Shown: piece after piece, positions 16,919-24,770 of the stretch
Layout: every line of letters begins with the position of its first letter
Position numbering within the stretch: the stretch's first letter is position 1
Origin: an uncultured Clostridia bacterium
Lineage (GTDB): Bacteria > Bacillota > Clostridia > TANB77 > CAG-465
Assembly: GCA_948562205.1 (NCBI GenBank)
Contig: CAOYAN010000017.1
Span: 1 to 43,880 of the forward strand
Reading direction: 5' to 3'
Length of the DNA: 43,880 bases
Program-made: the position numbers and the translations under genes
Notes under the pieces: model-generated
Database searches by the model: none
What the model saw: only the letters and a program-made list of their open reading frames with translations
What the model was told of the DNA's origin: nothing

Positions 16919-17263
16919 ATGGAAGATTGTTTATTTTGTAAAATTATAGCAGGTAAAATACCATCTAAAAAGGTATTTGAAAATGAATATGTTTTAGCTT
17001 TTGAAGATATTGAGCCCGTTGCTCCTGTTCATGTATTAATAATACCTAAAGTACATATTAGTGATACTAATGATATAAATGATGAAAACATTATATATGT
17101 AAGTGAAATATATAAAGCTGTAAAGGAAATAGCTAAAATATGTAATGTAGCAGAAGATGGATATAGACTAATTTGTAACTGTGGCAAAAATGGTGGTCAA
17201 ACAGTTCATCATTTACATTTTCATATGTTAGGTGGAAGGGAACTAGGAGATAAAATAGTTTAA
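16919..17263 (+). CDS. HIT-family nucleotide hydrolase (HinT-like)
   Basis: This 114-residue protein is expected to hydrolyse adenosine phosphoramidates and aminoacyl-adenylates. CLFCKIIAGKIPSKKVFEN opens the fold. HVLIIPKVHI and the histidine triad His98-Leu-His100-Phe-His102 (VHHLHFHMLGG) give the active site. The Cys pair at the N terminus could bind zinc. AGGAGG lies before the ATG. Its place behind alaS is apt, since HinT proteins act on aminoacyl-AMP side products, although that link is an inference. Confidence 0.93.
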   Translation: MEDCLFCKIIAGKIPSKKVFENEYVLAFEDIEPVAPVHVLIIPKVHISDTNDINDENIIYVSEIYKAVKEIAKICNVAEDGYRLICNCGKNGGQTVHHLHFHMLGGRELGDKIV

Positions 17264-17271
17264 GTTATATT

Positions 17272-17302
17272 GCTCTGGCAAAATGCCAGGGCTTTATTTT
17301 TT
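17272..17302 (+). terminator. Terminator of the alaS-ycxB-HIT operon
   Basis: GCTCTGGCA (17272-17280) pairs with TGCCAGGGC (17284-17292) with one G-T pair, followed by TTTATTTTTT. Confidence 0.9.
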
Positions 17303-17394
17303 AGCTTTACTTTTTATTTTTGTTTTGATATAATATAAAAAAATTAAAGGGTTATTTTAATAAGTTACTTAGTTTATTAGAATGGAGGGAAAAT

Positions 17395-17502
17395 ATGAAT
17401 GCATTAGAATTTATTTTAATATGGCTTTTTATAATTTTTGCTCTTTCAATTATTATTGGCGAAATAAAATATCGGTATGATAATAGGAATAAAAAGGATT
17501 AA
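17395..17502 (+). CDS. Small membrane peptide, 35 residues
   Basis: The frame starts MNALEFILIWLFIIFALSII and ends with a charged tail (KYRYDNRNKKD). It has one membrane helix followed by a cytoplasmic basic tail. GGAGGG stands six bases before the ATG, and a hairpin terminator begins at the stop codon. Such a tidy transcription unit supports a real gene. No family is recognised. Confidence 0.6.
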   Translation: MNALEFILIWLFIIFALSIIIGEIKYRYDNRNKKD

Positions 17503-17531
17503 AAGATTGCTATAATTTTAGCAGTCTTTTT
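17501..17531 (+). terminator. Terminator of the 35-residue peptide gene
   Basis: AAAAGATTGCT (17501-17511) pairs with AGCAGTCTTTT (17520-17530) with one G-T pair, and a T run. Confidence 0.8.
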
Positions 17532-17628
17532 GTATTTGTTAAAAATTAATATATTTTTCTAATTAATATATTTTTTGTGTATTATTTGTGAAAGCTTTGT
17601 ATAAATTATAATTTTTTTTCTAAAATAC

Positions 17629-17657
17629 GTGACTTTTTATTAATTTTGAGTTATAAT
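17629..17657 (+). promoter_or_regulatory. Promoter of the asp23-nusB-xse operon
   Basis: GTGACT (17629-17634), 17 bases, then TATAAT (17652-17657), 48 bases before the start codon. Confidence 0.6.
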
Positions 17658-17704
17658 ATGTGTATATAAAAAGTAGTTTAAAACTACTAGAGGAGGAAAA
17701 GATT

Positions 17705-18130
17705 ATGAGTGAAAATTCAAAAAATGAAACAGTAAATGAAGTAGTAGCAGAACCAAATGTTGAAATAGCTACAAACTTAAATATTTCAGAGGATGTTATA
17801 GGTATTATAGCAGGACTTGCTGCATCAGAAGTAGAAGGAATTGCAGGAATGACTTTAGGTTTTGTTGATGGTATAAACCAAATCCTTGGAAGTAATAAAA
17901 AATATTCAAAAGGTGTTAAAATTGAACTTGATGGAAAGAAAGTTACAGTTGACTTATATGTAAATGTTACATATGGAGTAAAAATACCAGATGTTGCTTG
18001 GGCAGCTCAAAATGCAGTTAAAACAGCAGTTGAAACTATGACTGGATTAGAAGTTTCTGCTGTAAATATAAATGTTCAAGGTATAACTTTTGATAAAAAA
18101 GAAGAAGAAGTTAAAGCAATTGAAGAATAA
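17705..18130 (+). CDS. Asp23/Gls24-family envelope stress protein
   Basis: This 141-residue cytoplasmic protein belongs to a family that coats the inner face of the membrane in Gram-positive bacteria, held there by AmaP. The start is at MSENSKNETV behind GGAGG; an earlier frame extension has no site. The domain spans about 25-130 (NISEDVIGIIAGLAASEVEG, VTVDLYVNVTYG, VAWAAQNAVKTAVE). The next two genes encode AmaP and a DUF2273 protein, the standard partners. The order Asp23-like, nusB, xseA, xseB also resembles the yqhY-nusB region of Bacillus. Confidence 0.93.
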   Translation: MSENSKNETVNEVVAEPNVEIATNLNISEDVIGIIAGLAASEVEGIAGMTLGFVDGINQILGSNKKYSKGVKIELDGKKVTVDLYVNVTYGVKIPDVAWAAQNAVKTAVETMTGLEVSAVNINVQGITFDKKEEEVKAIEE

Positions 18131-18144
18131 TATGTAGAAGTATA

Positions 18145-18173
18145 ATAGCCCTAACTATTTTAGTTTGGGCTAT
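18145..18173 (+). other. Intergenic hairpin between asp23 and amaP
   Basis: ATAGCCC and GGGCTAT enclose AACTA and TAGTT, giving two stacked stems separated by a T-T mismatch. No T run follows, so it may be an RNA stability or processing element that lets asp23 be made in excess. Confidence 0.5.
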
Positions 18174-18198
18174 AACCTACATTTAGGGGGATAAATTT

Positions 18199-18735
18199 AT
18201 GAAGGGTTTTGAAAAATTTATATTAATTATATTTTCAATTTTAATAATAGTTGTATCAGTATTTTTAATACTTGTATCGACTCAAATGATACAAGCAAAT
18301 GAAATATTAAATATTTGTGTAAATTGGCTTGTATCACATAAAATAGCTGGACTTGTAATTGGTGCTATATTTTCACTTTTAGCACTTATTGGAATATTTG
18401 CATCATCAGATAATGGTGATGAAATAAAAAGTGGTCTTGCAATAAAAGGTGAGACAGGAACTGTGTATATAACAAGAGATACTTTTGAGAGTATAATTGA
18501 GGGTGTTACTAGAAGTTATGCAGAGCTTAGAAATGTTAAAGTTGATATTTCAATGTCAGAAGAGGGTGTAATAGCAAATATTTATGCTATGATTCTTCCA
18601 GATACTATAGTACCTGCACTTACGCAAAAATTACAAAGTAATATTAAAGCTAGTGTTCTAAAACAGACAACAGTTGAAATTAAAGAGGCAAATATTAAAA
18701 TTAAAGGTGTGTATTTAGAGCCACAGAAAAAATAG
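18199..18735 (+). CDS. amaP: AmaP-like membrane anchor of Asp23
   Basis: This 178-residue protein has two N-terminal membrane helices (FILIIFSILIIVVSVFLILV and HKIAGLVIGAIFSLLALIGI) and a cytoplasmic domain related to Asp23 (GETGTVYITRDTFESIIEG, SYAELRNVKVDISMSEEG). That layout matches AmaP, which fixes Asp23 at the membrane. GGGGG precedes the ATG. It is followed after three bases by the DUF2273 gene. Confidence 0.9.
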   Translation: MKGFEKFILIIFSILIIVVSVFLILVSTQMIQANEILNICVNWLVSHKIAGLVIGAIFSLLALIGIFASSDNGDEIKSGLAIKGETGTVYITRDTFESIIEGVTRSYAELRNVKVDISMSEEGVIANIYAMILPDTIVPALTQKLQSNIKASVLKQTTVEIKEANIKIKGVYLEPQKK

Positions 18736-18741
18736 GATGTG

Positions 18742-18999
18742 ATGAAATTGAAAGATTTTTTAGATTATGTAGCTAAAAATAAATATGTTATAATTTGTAT
18801 AGCTATTGTAGTAGTATTATATGCTCTTGGCATTGTTGAATTTTTAACAAAAGTTGCAATTTTTATAGCTTTAATAGGTGGAGCCATTTTTGTTGGGAAA
18901 AAATTACAAGATAATGAAGATTTCATAAAAAATATATTTAATGGAAGAAAAGAAAAAGAGTATAAAGAAAAAGTTTATTACTATCATAAAAAAGATTAG
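18742..18999 (+). CDS. DUF2273 small membrane protein
   Basis: This 85-residue protein has two hydrophobic segments (YVIICIAIVVVLYALGIVEF and VAIFIALIGGAIFVG) and a basic, lysine-rich C terminus. This is the DUF2273 pattern, and that family is nearly always found with Asp23 and AmaP. I prefer the ATG at 18742 to the GTG just before it because AGGATG then has better spacing. It probably helps form the Asp23 membrane complex. Confidence 0.85.
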   Translation: MKLKDFLDYVAKNKYVIICIAIVVVLYALGIVEFLTKVAIFIALIGGAIFVGKKLQDNEDFIKNIFNGRKEKEYKEKVYYYHKKD

Positions 19000-19022
19000 T
19001 AAAATATATTAAGGAGAAGAAA

Positions 19023-19427
19023 ATGAGTAGAAAAAAAGCAAGAGATAATGCATTTAAATGCATATATGAACTAGAGTTTGATAATGAAAAAAATATTGAA
19101 AAACTTCTTGAGTTTTGTTACCTTGAAAATGAAAATCAAAGTGATGAAAAAAAATATATCGATGAAGTTGTAAGTGGAGTAAATAAGAATATAGAGAAAA
19201 TTGATAGCATTATATTATCAAAACTAAAGAATTGGTCAATGGATAGAATTGCAAAAATTGATCTTGCAATACTTAGACTAGCAATATATGAAATAATGTA
19301 TATGGATGATATTCCAGTAAAAGTTACTGCAAACGAAGCAGTAGAACTTGCTAAACTCTATGGTAACAATGATTCAAAATCATTTGTAAATGGTGTTATT
19401 GCCAAAGTTATAGAAAGTAAGGAATGA
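19023..19427 (+). CDS. nusB: Transcription antitermination factor NusB
   Basis: NusB joins NusE (S10) on boxA RNA to prevent early termination in rRNA operons. The 134-residue all-helical protein starts SRKKARDNAFKCIYELEFDN. It carries NWSMDRIAKIDLAILRLAIYE and the end motif VTANEAVELAKLYGNNDS-KSFVNGV, the NusB hallmarks. AAGGAG precedes the ATG. It lies ten bases before xseA. Confidence 0.96.
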   Translation: MSRKKARDNAFKCIYELEFDNEKNIEKLLEFCYLENENQSDEKKYIDEVVSGVNKNIEKIDSIILSKLKNWSMDRIAKIDLAILRLAIYEIMYMDDIPVKVTANEAVELAKLYGNNDSKSFVNGVIAKVIESKE

Positions 19428-19436
19428 AAGTAACAG

Positions 19437-20627
19437 ATGGAAGAAAAAATATATAAAGTATCCGAAGTAAATAAATATATTAAAATGGTGTTTGATAAAG
19501 ACACCTTTTTAAGTGATATTAGAATACGAGGAGAGATTACAAATTTTAAGGCACATTATACAGGACATTTTTATTTTACTTTAAAGGATGAGACTTCAAC
19601 TATAAAATGCGTTATGTTTAAAGGTTATGCAAGTACTGTAAAATTTAAACCAGCAGATGGTATGAAAGTAGTAATAGATGGACAAGTTAGTGTTTTTGAA
19701 AGAGATGGAGCATATCAGATATATTGTAAAACTATGAGTCCAGAAGGACTTGGTGAACTATATCTTGCATATGAGCAATTAAAAGAAAAATTAAAAAAAG
19801 AAGGATTATTTGATACTAGTTTGAAAAAGAAAATACCATTCTTACCAAAAAGAGTAGGAGTTATAACATCTAAGACGGGTGCAGTTGTAAGAGATATTAT
19901 AAATGTTACTACTAGAAGATATCCTAATGTAGATTTACTTATATATCCTGCAGCAGTTCAAGGTGTAAATGTTGCATCAACAGTTATAGCAGGACTTGAT
20001 ACATTTAATAAGTTAAACAATGTAGATGTAATAATAATTGCACGTGGTGGAGGATCTTTTGAGGATTTATTTGGATTTAATGATGAGGCACTTGCAAGAA
20101 AAATATTTGAATCAAAAATCCCTATAGTATCTGCTGTTGGTCATGAAACAGATTTTACAATATGTGATTTTGTGTCTGACTTAAGAGCACCAACTCCAAG
20201 TGCTGCAGCTGAACTTGTTTATCCACAATATAGTGATATTGTAAATAGGATATTAATGGATAAAAACAGAATTATGGTAGGTACAAAAAATTTTCTTGAA
20301 AGAAGAAGAGAATATGTAAGAAGACTTAAAGCAGCAAAACTTGAGAAAGTACCTCTTGATATGATTAATAGGTATAGACTTACAATAGATAGTATAATGA
20401 AACAAAGCTATAATATGCTTAATTTAAAGCTTGAGAAATATAAATCAAGAAGTATGCAAACAATTGCAAAAATTGATACTCTAAGTCCTCTTAAAACATT
20501 AACTAGAGGATATAGTGTTACTGAGACTGAAGATGGTAAAGTGATTAAGAGCATAGAAGATGTAAATAAGGCTGATAAATTAAATGTGATACTTACAGAT
20601 GGTAATATAAAAGTTGTAGTAGAATAG
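19437..20627 (+). CDS. xseA: Exodeoxyribonuclease VII large subunit
   Basis: XseA is the catalytic subunit of exonuclease VII, which degrades single-stranded DNA. The N-terminal OB-fold (YKVSEVNKYIKMVF, IRGEITNFKAHYTGHFYFTL) is followed by the catalytic domain (KRVGVITSKTGAVVRDI, IIARGGGSFEDLFGFNDE, VSAVGHETDFTICDFV, RAPTPSAAAEL) and a coiled region. The end motif LSPLKTLTRGYSVTE is typical. The length (396) is normal for Gram-positive forms. The ribosome site is weak (GAAAG), so translation may be coupled to nusB. Confidence 0.97.
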   Translation: MEEKIYKVSEVNKYIKMVFDKDTFLSDIRIRGEITNFKAHYTGHFYFTLKDETSTIKCVMFKGYASTVKFKPADGMKVVIDGQVSVFERDGAYQIYCKTMSPEGLGELYLAYEQLKEKLKKEGLFDTSLKKKIPFLPKRVGVITSKTGAVVRDIINVTTRRYPNVDLLIYPAAVQGVNVASTVIAGLDTFNKLNNVDVIIIARGGGSFEDLFGFNDEALARKIFESKIPIVSAVGHETDFTICDFVSDLRAPTPSAAAELVYPQYSDIVNRILMDKNRIMVGTKNFLERRREYVRRLKAAKLEKVPLDMINRYRLTIDSIMKQSYNMLNLKLEKYKSRSMQTIAKIDTLSPLKTLTRGYSVTETEDGKVIKSIEDVNKADKLNVILTDGNIKVVVE

Positions 20628-20638
20628 GAGAGAAGAAT

Positions 20639-20872
20639 ATGTCTGAAGAAAATGTAAAAACTTTTGAAGAAAGTTTAAATGAGCTTGAAAAAGTTGCTCA
20701 AAATTTAGAAAGAGGCGATTTAAGTTTGGATGCTGCTATAGCAGAGTTTGAAAAAGGAATGAGGCTTTCTAAAGAATGTAGTGAAAAATTAGAACAAGCA
20801 GAAAAAAGAATAAATATATTAGTTAAAAATGAAAATGGAGAGATAGAAGAACAAAAATTTGAGCAAGAATAA
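20639..20872 (+). CDS. xseB: Exodeoxyribonuclease VII small subunit
   Basis: XseB is the small helical subunit that assembles with XseA. This 77-residue protein carries TFEESLNELEKVAQNLERGD and LDAAIAEFEKGMRLSKECSE, which define the family. It sits 11 bases after xseA and is the last gene before a terminator. Confidence 0.96.
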   Translation: MSEENVKTFEESLNELEKVAQNLERGDLSLDAAIAEFEKGMRLSKECSEKLEQAEKRINILVKNENGEIEEQKFEQE

Positions 20873-20880
20873 ATAAGTGG

Positions 20881-20912
20881 TGGAATTATGTATAATCATA
20901 GTTCCATTTTTT
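20881..20912 (+). terminator. Terminator after xseB
   Basis: TGGAATTATG (20881-20890) pairs with CATAGTTCCA (20897-20906) with one G-T pair; six T follow. Confidence 0.85.
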
Positions 20913-20958
20913 GTATAAAATTATAGTTATTTTAAATAATAATAGTAGAGGTGATTAT

Positions 20959-21126
20959 ATGAATAAAAAAGATAAAGTAAGTTTAAAATACAATTTAGAA
21001 TTAGAGAGAAAAGATGCAAAAAATACTAAGAAGAAAGGGTATGATTTTGCACCTAGATCAAATCATTGGACATCAATTGATGAACAAAAAATAAAAGTAA
21101 GAGAAATAGAAGAAAAAACAAAATAA
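20959..21126 (+). CDS. Hypothetical basic protein, 55 residues
   Basis: The start is MNKKDKVSLKYN, behind AGAGGTGAT; a TTG farther upstream lies in the terminator tail. The protein is very charged and lysine-rich, with KKKGYDFAPRSNHWTSIDEQ in the middle. It has no membrane segment or signal peptide. It lies between the xseB terminator and a bidirectional hairpin that overlaps its stop. I do not recognise a family. Confidence 0.6.
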   Translation: MNKKDKVSLKYNLELERKDAKNTKKKGYDFAPRSNHWTSIDEQKIKVREIEEKTK

Positions 21127-21157
21127 AAATATCAATGTCTTAAAAACATTGATATTT
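21127..21157. terminator. Bidirectional terminator between the 55-residue gene and the tRNA pair
   Basis: AAATATCAATGT (21127-21138) and ACATTGATATTT (21146-21157) form a perfect 12-bp stem that can serve both converging transcripts. Confidence 0.8.
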
Positions 21158-21171
21158 CAACCATTATATTA

Positions 21172-21257
21172 TGGTGGGCAGGGATGGATTCGAACCATCG
21201 TAGACGAACGTCAACAGATTTACAGTCTGCCTCCTTTAGCCACTCGGACACCTACCC
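21172..21257 (-). tRNA. tRNA-Tyr (GUA)
   Basis: The minus strand folds as a class II tRNA of 86 bases with encoded CCA. The acceptor arm is GGGTAGG with CCTGCCC, then A and CCA. The anticodon loop is CTGTAAA, giving GUA. The variable arm is long, as in bacterial tRNA-Tyr, and the T loop is GGTTCGAATCC. It is the second gene of a two-tRNA transcript. Confidence 0.96.
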
Positions 21258-21276
21258 ATGTTCCAATAATAAAAAG

Positions 21277-21353
21277 TGGTGGGCCTTCAGGGATTCGAAC
21301 CCCGGACCATCCGGTTATGAGCCGGGTGCTCTGACCAACTGAGCTAAAGGCCC
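21277..21353 (-). tRNA. tRNA with CAU anticodon (Ile2 or elongator Met)
   Basis: This is a 77-base class I tRNA with encoded CCA, acceptor GGGCCTT with AAGGCCC, and anticodon loop CTCATAA. A CAU anticodon reads as Met unless TilS converts C34 to lysidine, which makes it an AUA-reading Ile tRNA. The C4-G69 and C5-G68 pairs match known TilS-favouring features, and the body resembles the Bacillus Ile2 tRNA, so I lean to Ile2. It is not an initiator: the first base pair G1-C72 is intact. Confidence 0.9.
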
Positions 21354-21372
21354 ACTCTTGTGGAACATTTAT

Positions 21373-21401
21373 ATTATAATAGATATATTATTAAAAGTCA
21401 A
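21373..21401 (-). promoter_or_regulatory. Promoter of the tRNA pair
   Basis: On the minus strand TTGACT (21401-21396), 17 bases, then TATAAT (21378-21373), about 20 bases before the first tRNA. The DNA from 21402 to 21580 shows no gene. Confidence 0.88.
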
Positions 21402-21583
21402 GAGTTTTTTGTAAAAAAATTGTAAAAAGTTGAAGTGTTAAAAGATTATGTATTCTAAAAACAAAATGAGTGTAATATATACAAACATTTTAAGAAAACT
21501 TGAAAAAATCATAAGATAGGTAGCAGGTAACTGTGGTGGTGGTGATTTGAAAATTGGGTATTAATAGCATGTCGCAAAAAAAT

Positions 21584-21608
21584 AAAGAGGCCATTAATTT
21601 GGCTCTTT
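21584..21608 (-). terminator. Terminator of nth
   Basis: On the minus strand AAAGAGCCA pairs with TGGCCTCTTT (one bulged base), followed by ATTTTTTT. The stem overlaps the nth stop codon. Confidence 0.75.
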
Positions 21609-22267
21609 TATTCATTTTTAGAGCATATAGAGGAAATTGGACATTCATCACAGTTTGGACGTCTTGCAATACATATTGCTCTACCGTGATATACAAATAT
21701 ATGATTTATTTTACACCAATATTTTTTATCAAACTTTTTCATAAGATCTTGTTCAATTTTTTCAGGAGTATTACTATTTGATAAACCTATTTTTCTTGAT
21801 ATACGTGTCACATGAGTATCTACTGCAATACCTACGGTATTATTGAAACATTCTTGTAAAATAATATTTGCTGATTTTCTACCAATACCTTTAAGTGTAG
21901 TTAAATCATTCATATTATCTGGTACTTGTCCATCAAAATTATTTACAATTATTTTAGCAGATTCAAGTATAGAATTTGCTTTGTTTACATAGAAACCACA
22001 AGGCTTTATAATTTTTTGAATATCTTCTATTTTTGCATTTGCCAGTTCATATACATTACTATATTTTGAAAAAAGTATAGGTGTAATTGTATTTACTCTA
22101 GCATCAGTGCACTGTGCTGCAAGTATTAGGGCAACAACAAGTTCTATTGGTCTTGTATAATCTAGTCCACATTTTGCATCACTATAGTATTTATCAAGAA
22201 TCTCAACTATTTTTATTGCATTTTCTTTTGTTATTTTTTTATATTTTTTAGTTTCATCTTTTTTCAT
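21608..22267 (-). CDS. nth: Endonuclease III (DNA glycosylase/AP lyase)
   Basis: Nth removes oxidised pyrimidines and nicks at abasic sites in base-excision repair. The 219-residue protein has the helix-hairpin-helix TLKGIGRKSANIIL with catalytic Lys131, catalytic Asp150 in AVDTHVTR, and a [4Fe-4S] site at Cys199, Cys206, Cys209 and Cys215 (C-x6-C-x2-C-x5-C). GGTGAT is its ribosome site. It is a single gene on the minus strand. Confidence 0.97.
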   Translation of the reverse strand: MKKDETKKYKKITKENAIKIVEILDKYYSDAKCGLDYTRPIELVVALILAAQCTDARVNTITPILFSKYSNVYELANAKIEDIQKIIKPCGFYVNKANSILESAKIIVNNFDGQVPDNMNDLTTLKGIGRKSANIILQECFNNTVGIAVDTHVTRISRKIGLSNSNTPEKIEQDLMKKFDKKYWCKINHIFVYHGRAICIARRPNCDECPISSICSKNE

Positions 22268-22353
22268 TTTTTAATCACCATTTTATATAATTCTCATAAT
22301 ATATATTAGACATTTTATAATAATTTTTTCTATTTGTCAAAGGGGGAGGAAAT

Positions 22354-22506
22354 ATGTTTACAAGTGGCTTTAGAAAAACAATCGGACTTTTTTGCCTAGC
22401 CTTAGGTATAGGGGTATTTTTAAGTATTGTACTTCCTCTATGGGGATGGATTGGCATTGTAGCAATAGCTATAGCAATATTTGGAATATCATGGCTTTTT
22501 TGCTAA
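22354..22506 (+). CDS. Small membrane protein, 50 residues, upstream of the SpoVM-like peptide
   Basis: The frame starts MFTSGFRKTIGLFCLALGIG and continues with two hydrophobic stretches around LPLWGWIGIVAIAIA. GGGGGAGG lies before the ATG, the best ribosome site in the area. It ends 13 bases before the SpoVM-like peptide, so the two are co-transcribed. It may be a helical hairpin in the membrane. No family is certain. Confidence 0.65.
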   Translation: MFTSGFRKTIGLFCLALGIGVFLSIVLPLWGWIGIVAIAIAIFGISWLFC

Positions 22507-22519
22507 AGGAGGAGTATGT

Positions 22520-22588
22520 ATGAAAATTGTAGTTTATCAACCAGGAAGATTTATGAAAATGTTACTAAAGACAATATTTAAAATATAA
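22520..22588 (+). CDS. SpoVM-like amphipathic peptide, 22 residues
   Basis: AAAGGAGG is followed after seven bases by an ATG and the frame MKIVVYQPGRFMKMLLKTIF-KI. The pattern is a short beta-like start (KIVVY), a Pro with a nearby basic residue and Phe, then an amphipathic basic helix. It resembles clostridial SpoVM, the peptide that marks the curved forespore membrane for spore coat assembly. The ATG four bases upstream is in another frame and too close to the site. A terminator follows at once. The identification rests on length and pattern only. Confidence 0.55.
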   Translation: MKIVVYQPGRFMKMLLKTIFKI

Positions 22589-22595
22589 CAGTAAG

Positions 22596-22619
22596 TCACA
22601 GTGTATACTGTGATTTTTT
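22596..22619 (+). terminator. Terminator of the two small ORFs
   Basis: TCACAGT (22596-22602) pairs with ACTGTGA (22607-22613), loop GTAT, then six T. Confidence 0.85.
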
Positions 22620-22663
22620 CTATAATATATTATATGAACTTTTGAAAAAAATAGAATAAATGT

Positions 22664-22692
22664 TTGACAAAAAAATAATTTTAGTATATAAT
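22664..22692 (+). promoter_or_regulatory. Consensus promoter of the MATE fusion gene
   Basis: TTGACA (22664-22669), 17 bases, then TATAAT (22687-22692). The 75-base leader shows no riboswitch that I recognise. Confidence 0.88.
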
Positions 22693-22774
22693 ACTTATTA
22701 TGCTAAAAATCTACAAAAGGTTAGTTTATGTGAGTAAGCTATTCTTTTTTATGTAAAATTAAGGAGGAGAGAGA

Positions 22775-24760
22775 ATGGAAGAAAATATTTTAGGAACAGA
22801 AAAAATAGGAAAACTTATAAAGAAATTTTCAATCCCTTGTATAATATCTTTACTTGTAAATTCATTATACAATATGGTTGATCAAATATTTATAGGTTGG
22901 GGAGTAGGATATTTAGGTAATGGTGCTACAAATGTAGTATTCCCACTTACAATGATATGTCTTGCGTTTTCTTTAATGTTTGGTGATGGATCATCTGCAT
23001 ATCTTAGTTTAAAACTTGGAGAAAAGAAAAGCAAGGAAGCAGCAAAGGGTGTTTCAAATGGAGTACTTTTATCTGTAATAGTATCAGTTATATTATGTGC
23101 TATTACTCTTATATTTTTACCACAATTACTAAATGTATTTGGTTGTACAGATAATTTAAGAGAATATGCTCTAAATTATGGTTATGTAATAGCAATAGGT
23201 CTACCATTTATGATGATAGGAACAACACTAAATTCTATTATTAGAGCAGATGGAAGTCCAAAATATGCAATGGCATCTATGCTTACTGGTGCAATTTTAA
23301 ATATTATACTTGATCCTATATTTATATTTGTATTTAAAATGAATGTACAAGGTGCAGCTATTGCAACTATACTAAGTCAATTTGTTACATTTATTATGAA
23401 TATAATGTATATAAAGAAATTTAAATGTATAAAAATAGATAGGACAAGCTTAAAGTTAAGTGGCAATGTATGTAAAAAAGTATCAGCCTTAGGTATTAGT
23501 AGTTTTATAACTCAAATGAGCTTTGTCATAGTTATAGCTATTGAAAATAACCTACTTGCAAAATATGGCAGTATGTCTAAGTTTGGATCTGAAATTCCAA
23601 TTACAGTATTAGGTATTGTAATGAAAATTAGTCAAATATTAAATAGTATTATAATAGGAATTGCGGCAGGTTCACAACCAATATTTGGATATAACTATGG
23701 TGCTGGTAAATTTGATAGGGTAAAGAAAACTTTAAAAATAGTTTTATCAACAAGTTTAGTTATTAGTACAGTTGCATTTATTTTATTTCAAACTATACCA
23801 GATAAACTTATATCAATATTTGGTAGTGGAGATGCAAACTATATGGAATTTGCTTGTATGTCATTTAGAATATATCTTATGCTATGTATTTGTAATGGCG
23901 TTCAAATACCATCAGGAATATTTTTTCAAGCTATTGGAAAAAGTGCCAAAAGTGCAATATTGTCGATTTCAAGACAAGTATTATTTTTAATACCTGCAAT
24001 GGTAATACTAGGTAATATATTTGGGTTAAATGGAGTATTATTTTCAGGTCCTGTAGCTGATGGATTAGCTTTTGTTATAGCAGTAGTATTACTTGTATTT
24101 GAGTTAAGATCTCATAGTGAAAGTAAGGTAGAGGAAAAAGTTAACGTAGAAAATACGAAGATTAAAAATAGTAATAACAAACATATAGTTATAACTATAA
24201 GTAGAGAATATGGTTCAGGTGGAAGATATGTTGGAAAACTTGTAGCAGATACACTTGGAATAAAATTATATGATAAAGAATTTATTACAAGACTTGCTAG
24301 TGAGACAGGAATGAGTGAGTCATATATTGAGAAAAATGAACAAAAAAGAAATGTATTAGAGGCTTTAAATAATGGATATTATGCTGGCCTTAGTGGCAGT
24401 GATGAATTGTTTATTAAAGAGGTAGAATTAATTAAGAAAATAGCACAAAATGAGTCTTGTGTAATAATTGGTAGATGTGCAGATTTCATACTAAAAGACA
24501 ATAAAGATGTTATAAATGTATTTTTGTATAGTAGTATGGAAGATAAAATAAAGCGAGCAACTACAATATATGGAATAGATGATAAAAAAGCAAAAAAAGA
24601 AATAAATAAGGTAAATAAGCTTAGAAAAACACATTATAAACATTATACAGGAAGAGAATGGGGTATTCCAAACAATTATGATATATGTATAAATAGTGAT
24701 AAATATGGTGTAGAAAAAACAGCAGATATTATATGTGATATTATAAATTCTAAAATATAG
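22775..24760 (+). CDS. MATE efflux transporter fused to a cytidylate-kinase-like domain
   Basis: Residues 1 to about 450 are a MATE (MatE/NorM/DinF-type) transporter with twelve likely membrane helices, starting LGTEKIGKLIKKFSIPCIIS and containing the second-half repeat ISSFITQMSFVIVIAIEN. Such proteins export cationic drugs or metabolites using H+ or Na+. A charged linker (about 451-468) leads to a cytoplasmic cytidylate-kinase-like domain (about 470-661). That domain has the P-loop-like SREYGSGGRYVGK, KLYDKEFI, CVIIGRCADFIL and a C-terminal lid region (KTHYKHYTGREWG). One unbroken frame of 661 residues joins both. The kinase-like half may phosphorylate a nucleotide or sense one to gate transport. 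The gene has its own promoter and terminator. Confidence 0.9.
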   Translation: MEENILGTEKIGKLIKKFSIPCIISLLVNSLYNMVDQIFIGWGVGYLGNGATNVVFPLTMICLAFSLMFGDGSSAYLSLKLGEKKSKEAAKGVSNGVLLSVIVSVILCAITLIFLPQLLNVFGCTDNLREYALNYGYVIAIGLPFMMIGTTLNSIIRADGSPKYAMASMLTGAILNIILDPIFIFVFKMNVQGAAIATILSQFVTFIMNIMYIKKFKCIKIDRTSLKLSGNVCKKVSALGISSFITQMSFVIVIAIENNLLAKYGSMSKFGSEIPITVLGIVMKISQILNSIIIGIAAGSQPIFGYNYGAGKFDRVKKTLKIVLSTSLVISTVAFILFQTIPDKLISIFGSGDANYMEFACMSFRIYLMLCICNGVQIPSGIFFQAIGKSAKSAILSISRQVLFLIPAMVILGNIFGLNGVLFSGPVADGLAFVIAVVLLVFELRSHSESKVEEKVNVENTKIKNSNNKHIVITISREYGSGGRYVGKLVADTLGIKLYDKEFITRLASETGMSESYIEKNEQKRNVLEALNNGYYAGLSGSDELFIKEVELIKKIAQNESCVIIGRCADFILKDNKDVINVFLYSSMEDKIKRATTIYGIDDKKAKKEINKVNKLRKTHYKHYTGREWGIPNNYDICINSDKYGVEKTADIICDIINSKI

Positions 24761-24770
24761 TATTGTATTT

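Noticed and set aside
21149..21334. Open frame on the plus strand across the two tRNA genes
   Set aside because: It is the antisense of two clear tRNA folds with promoter and terminator on the other strand.
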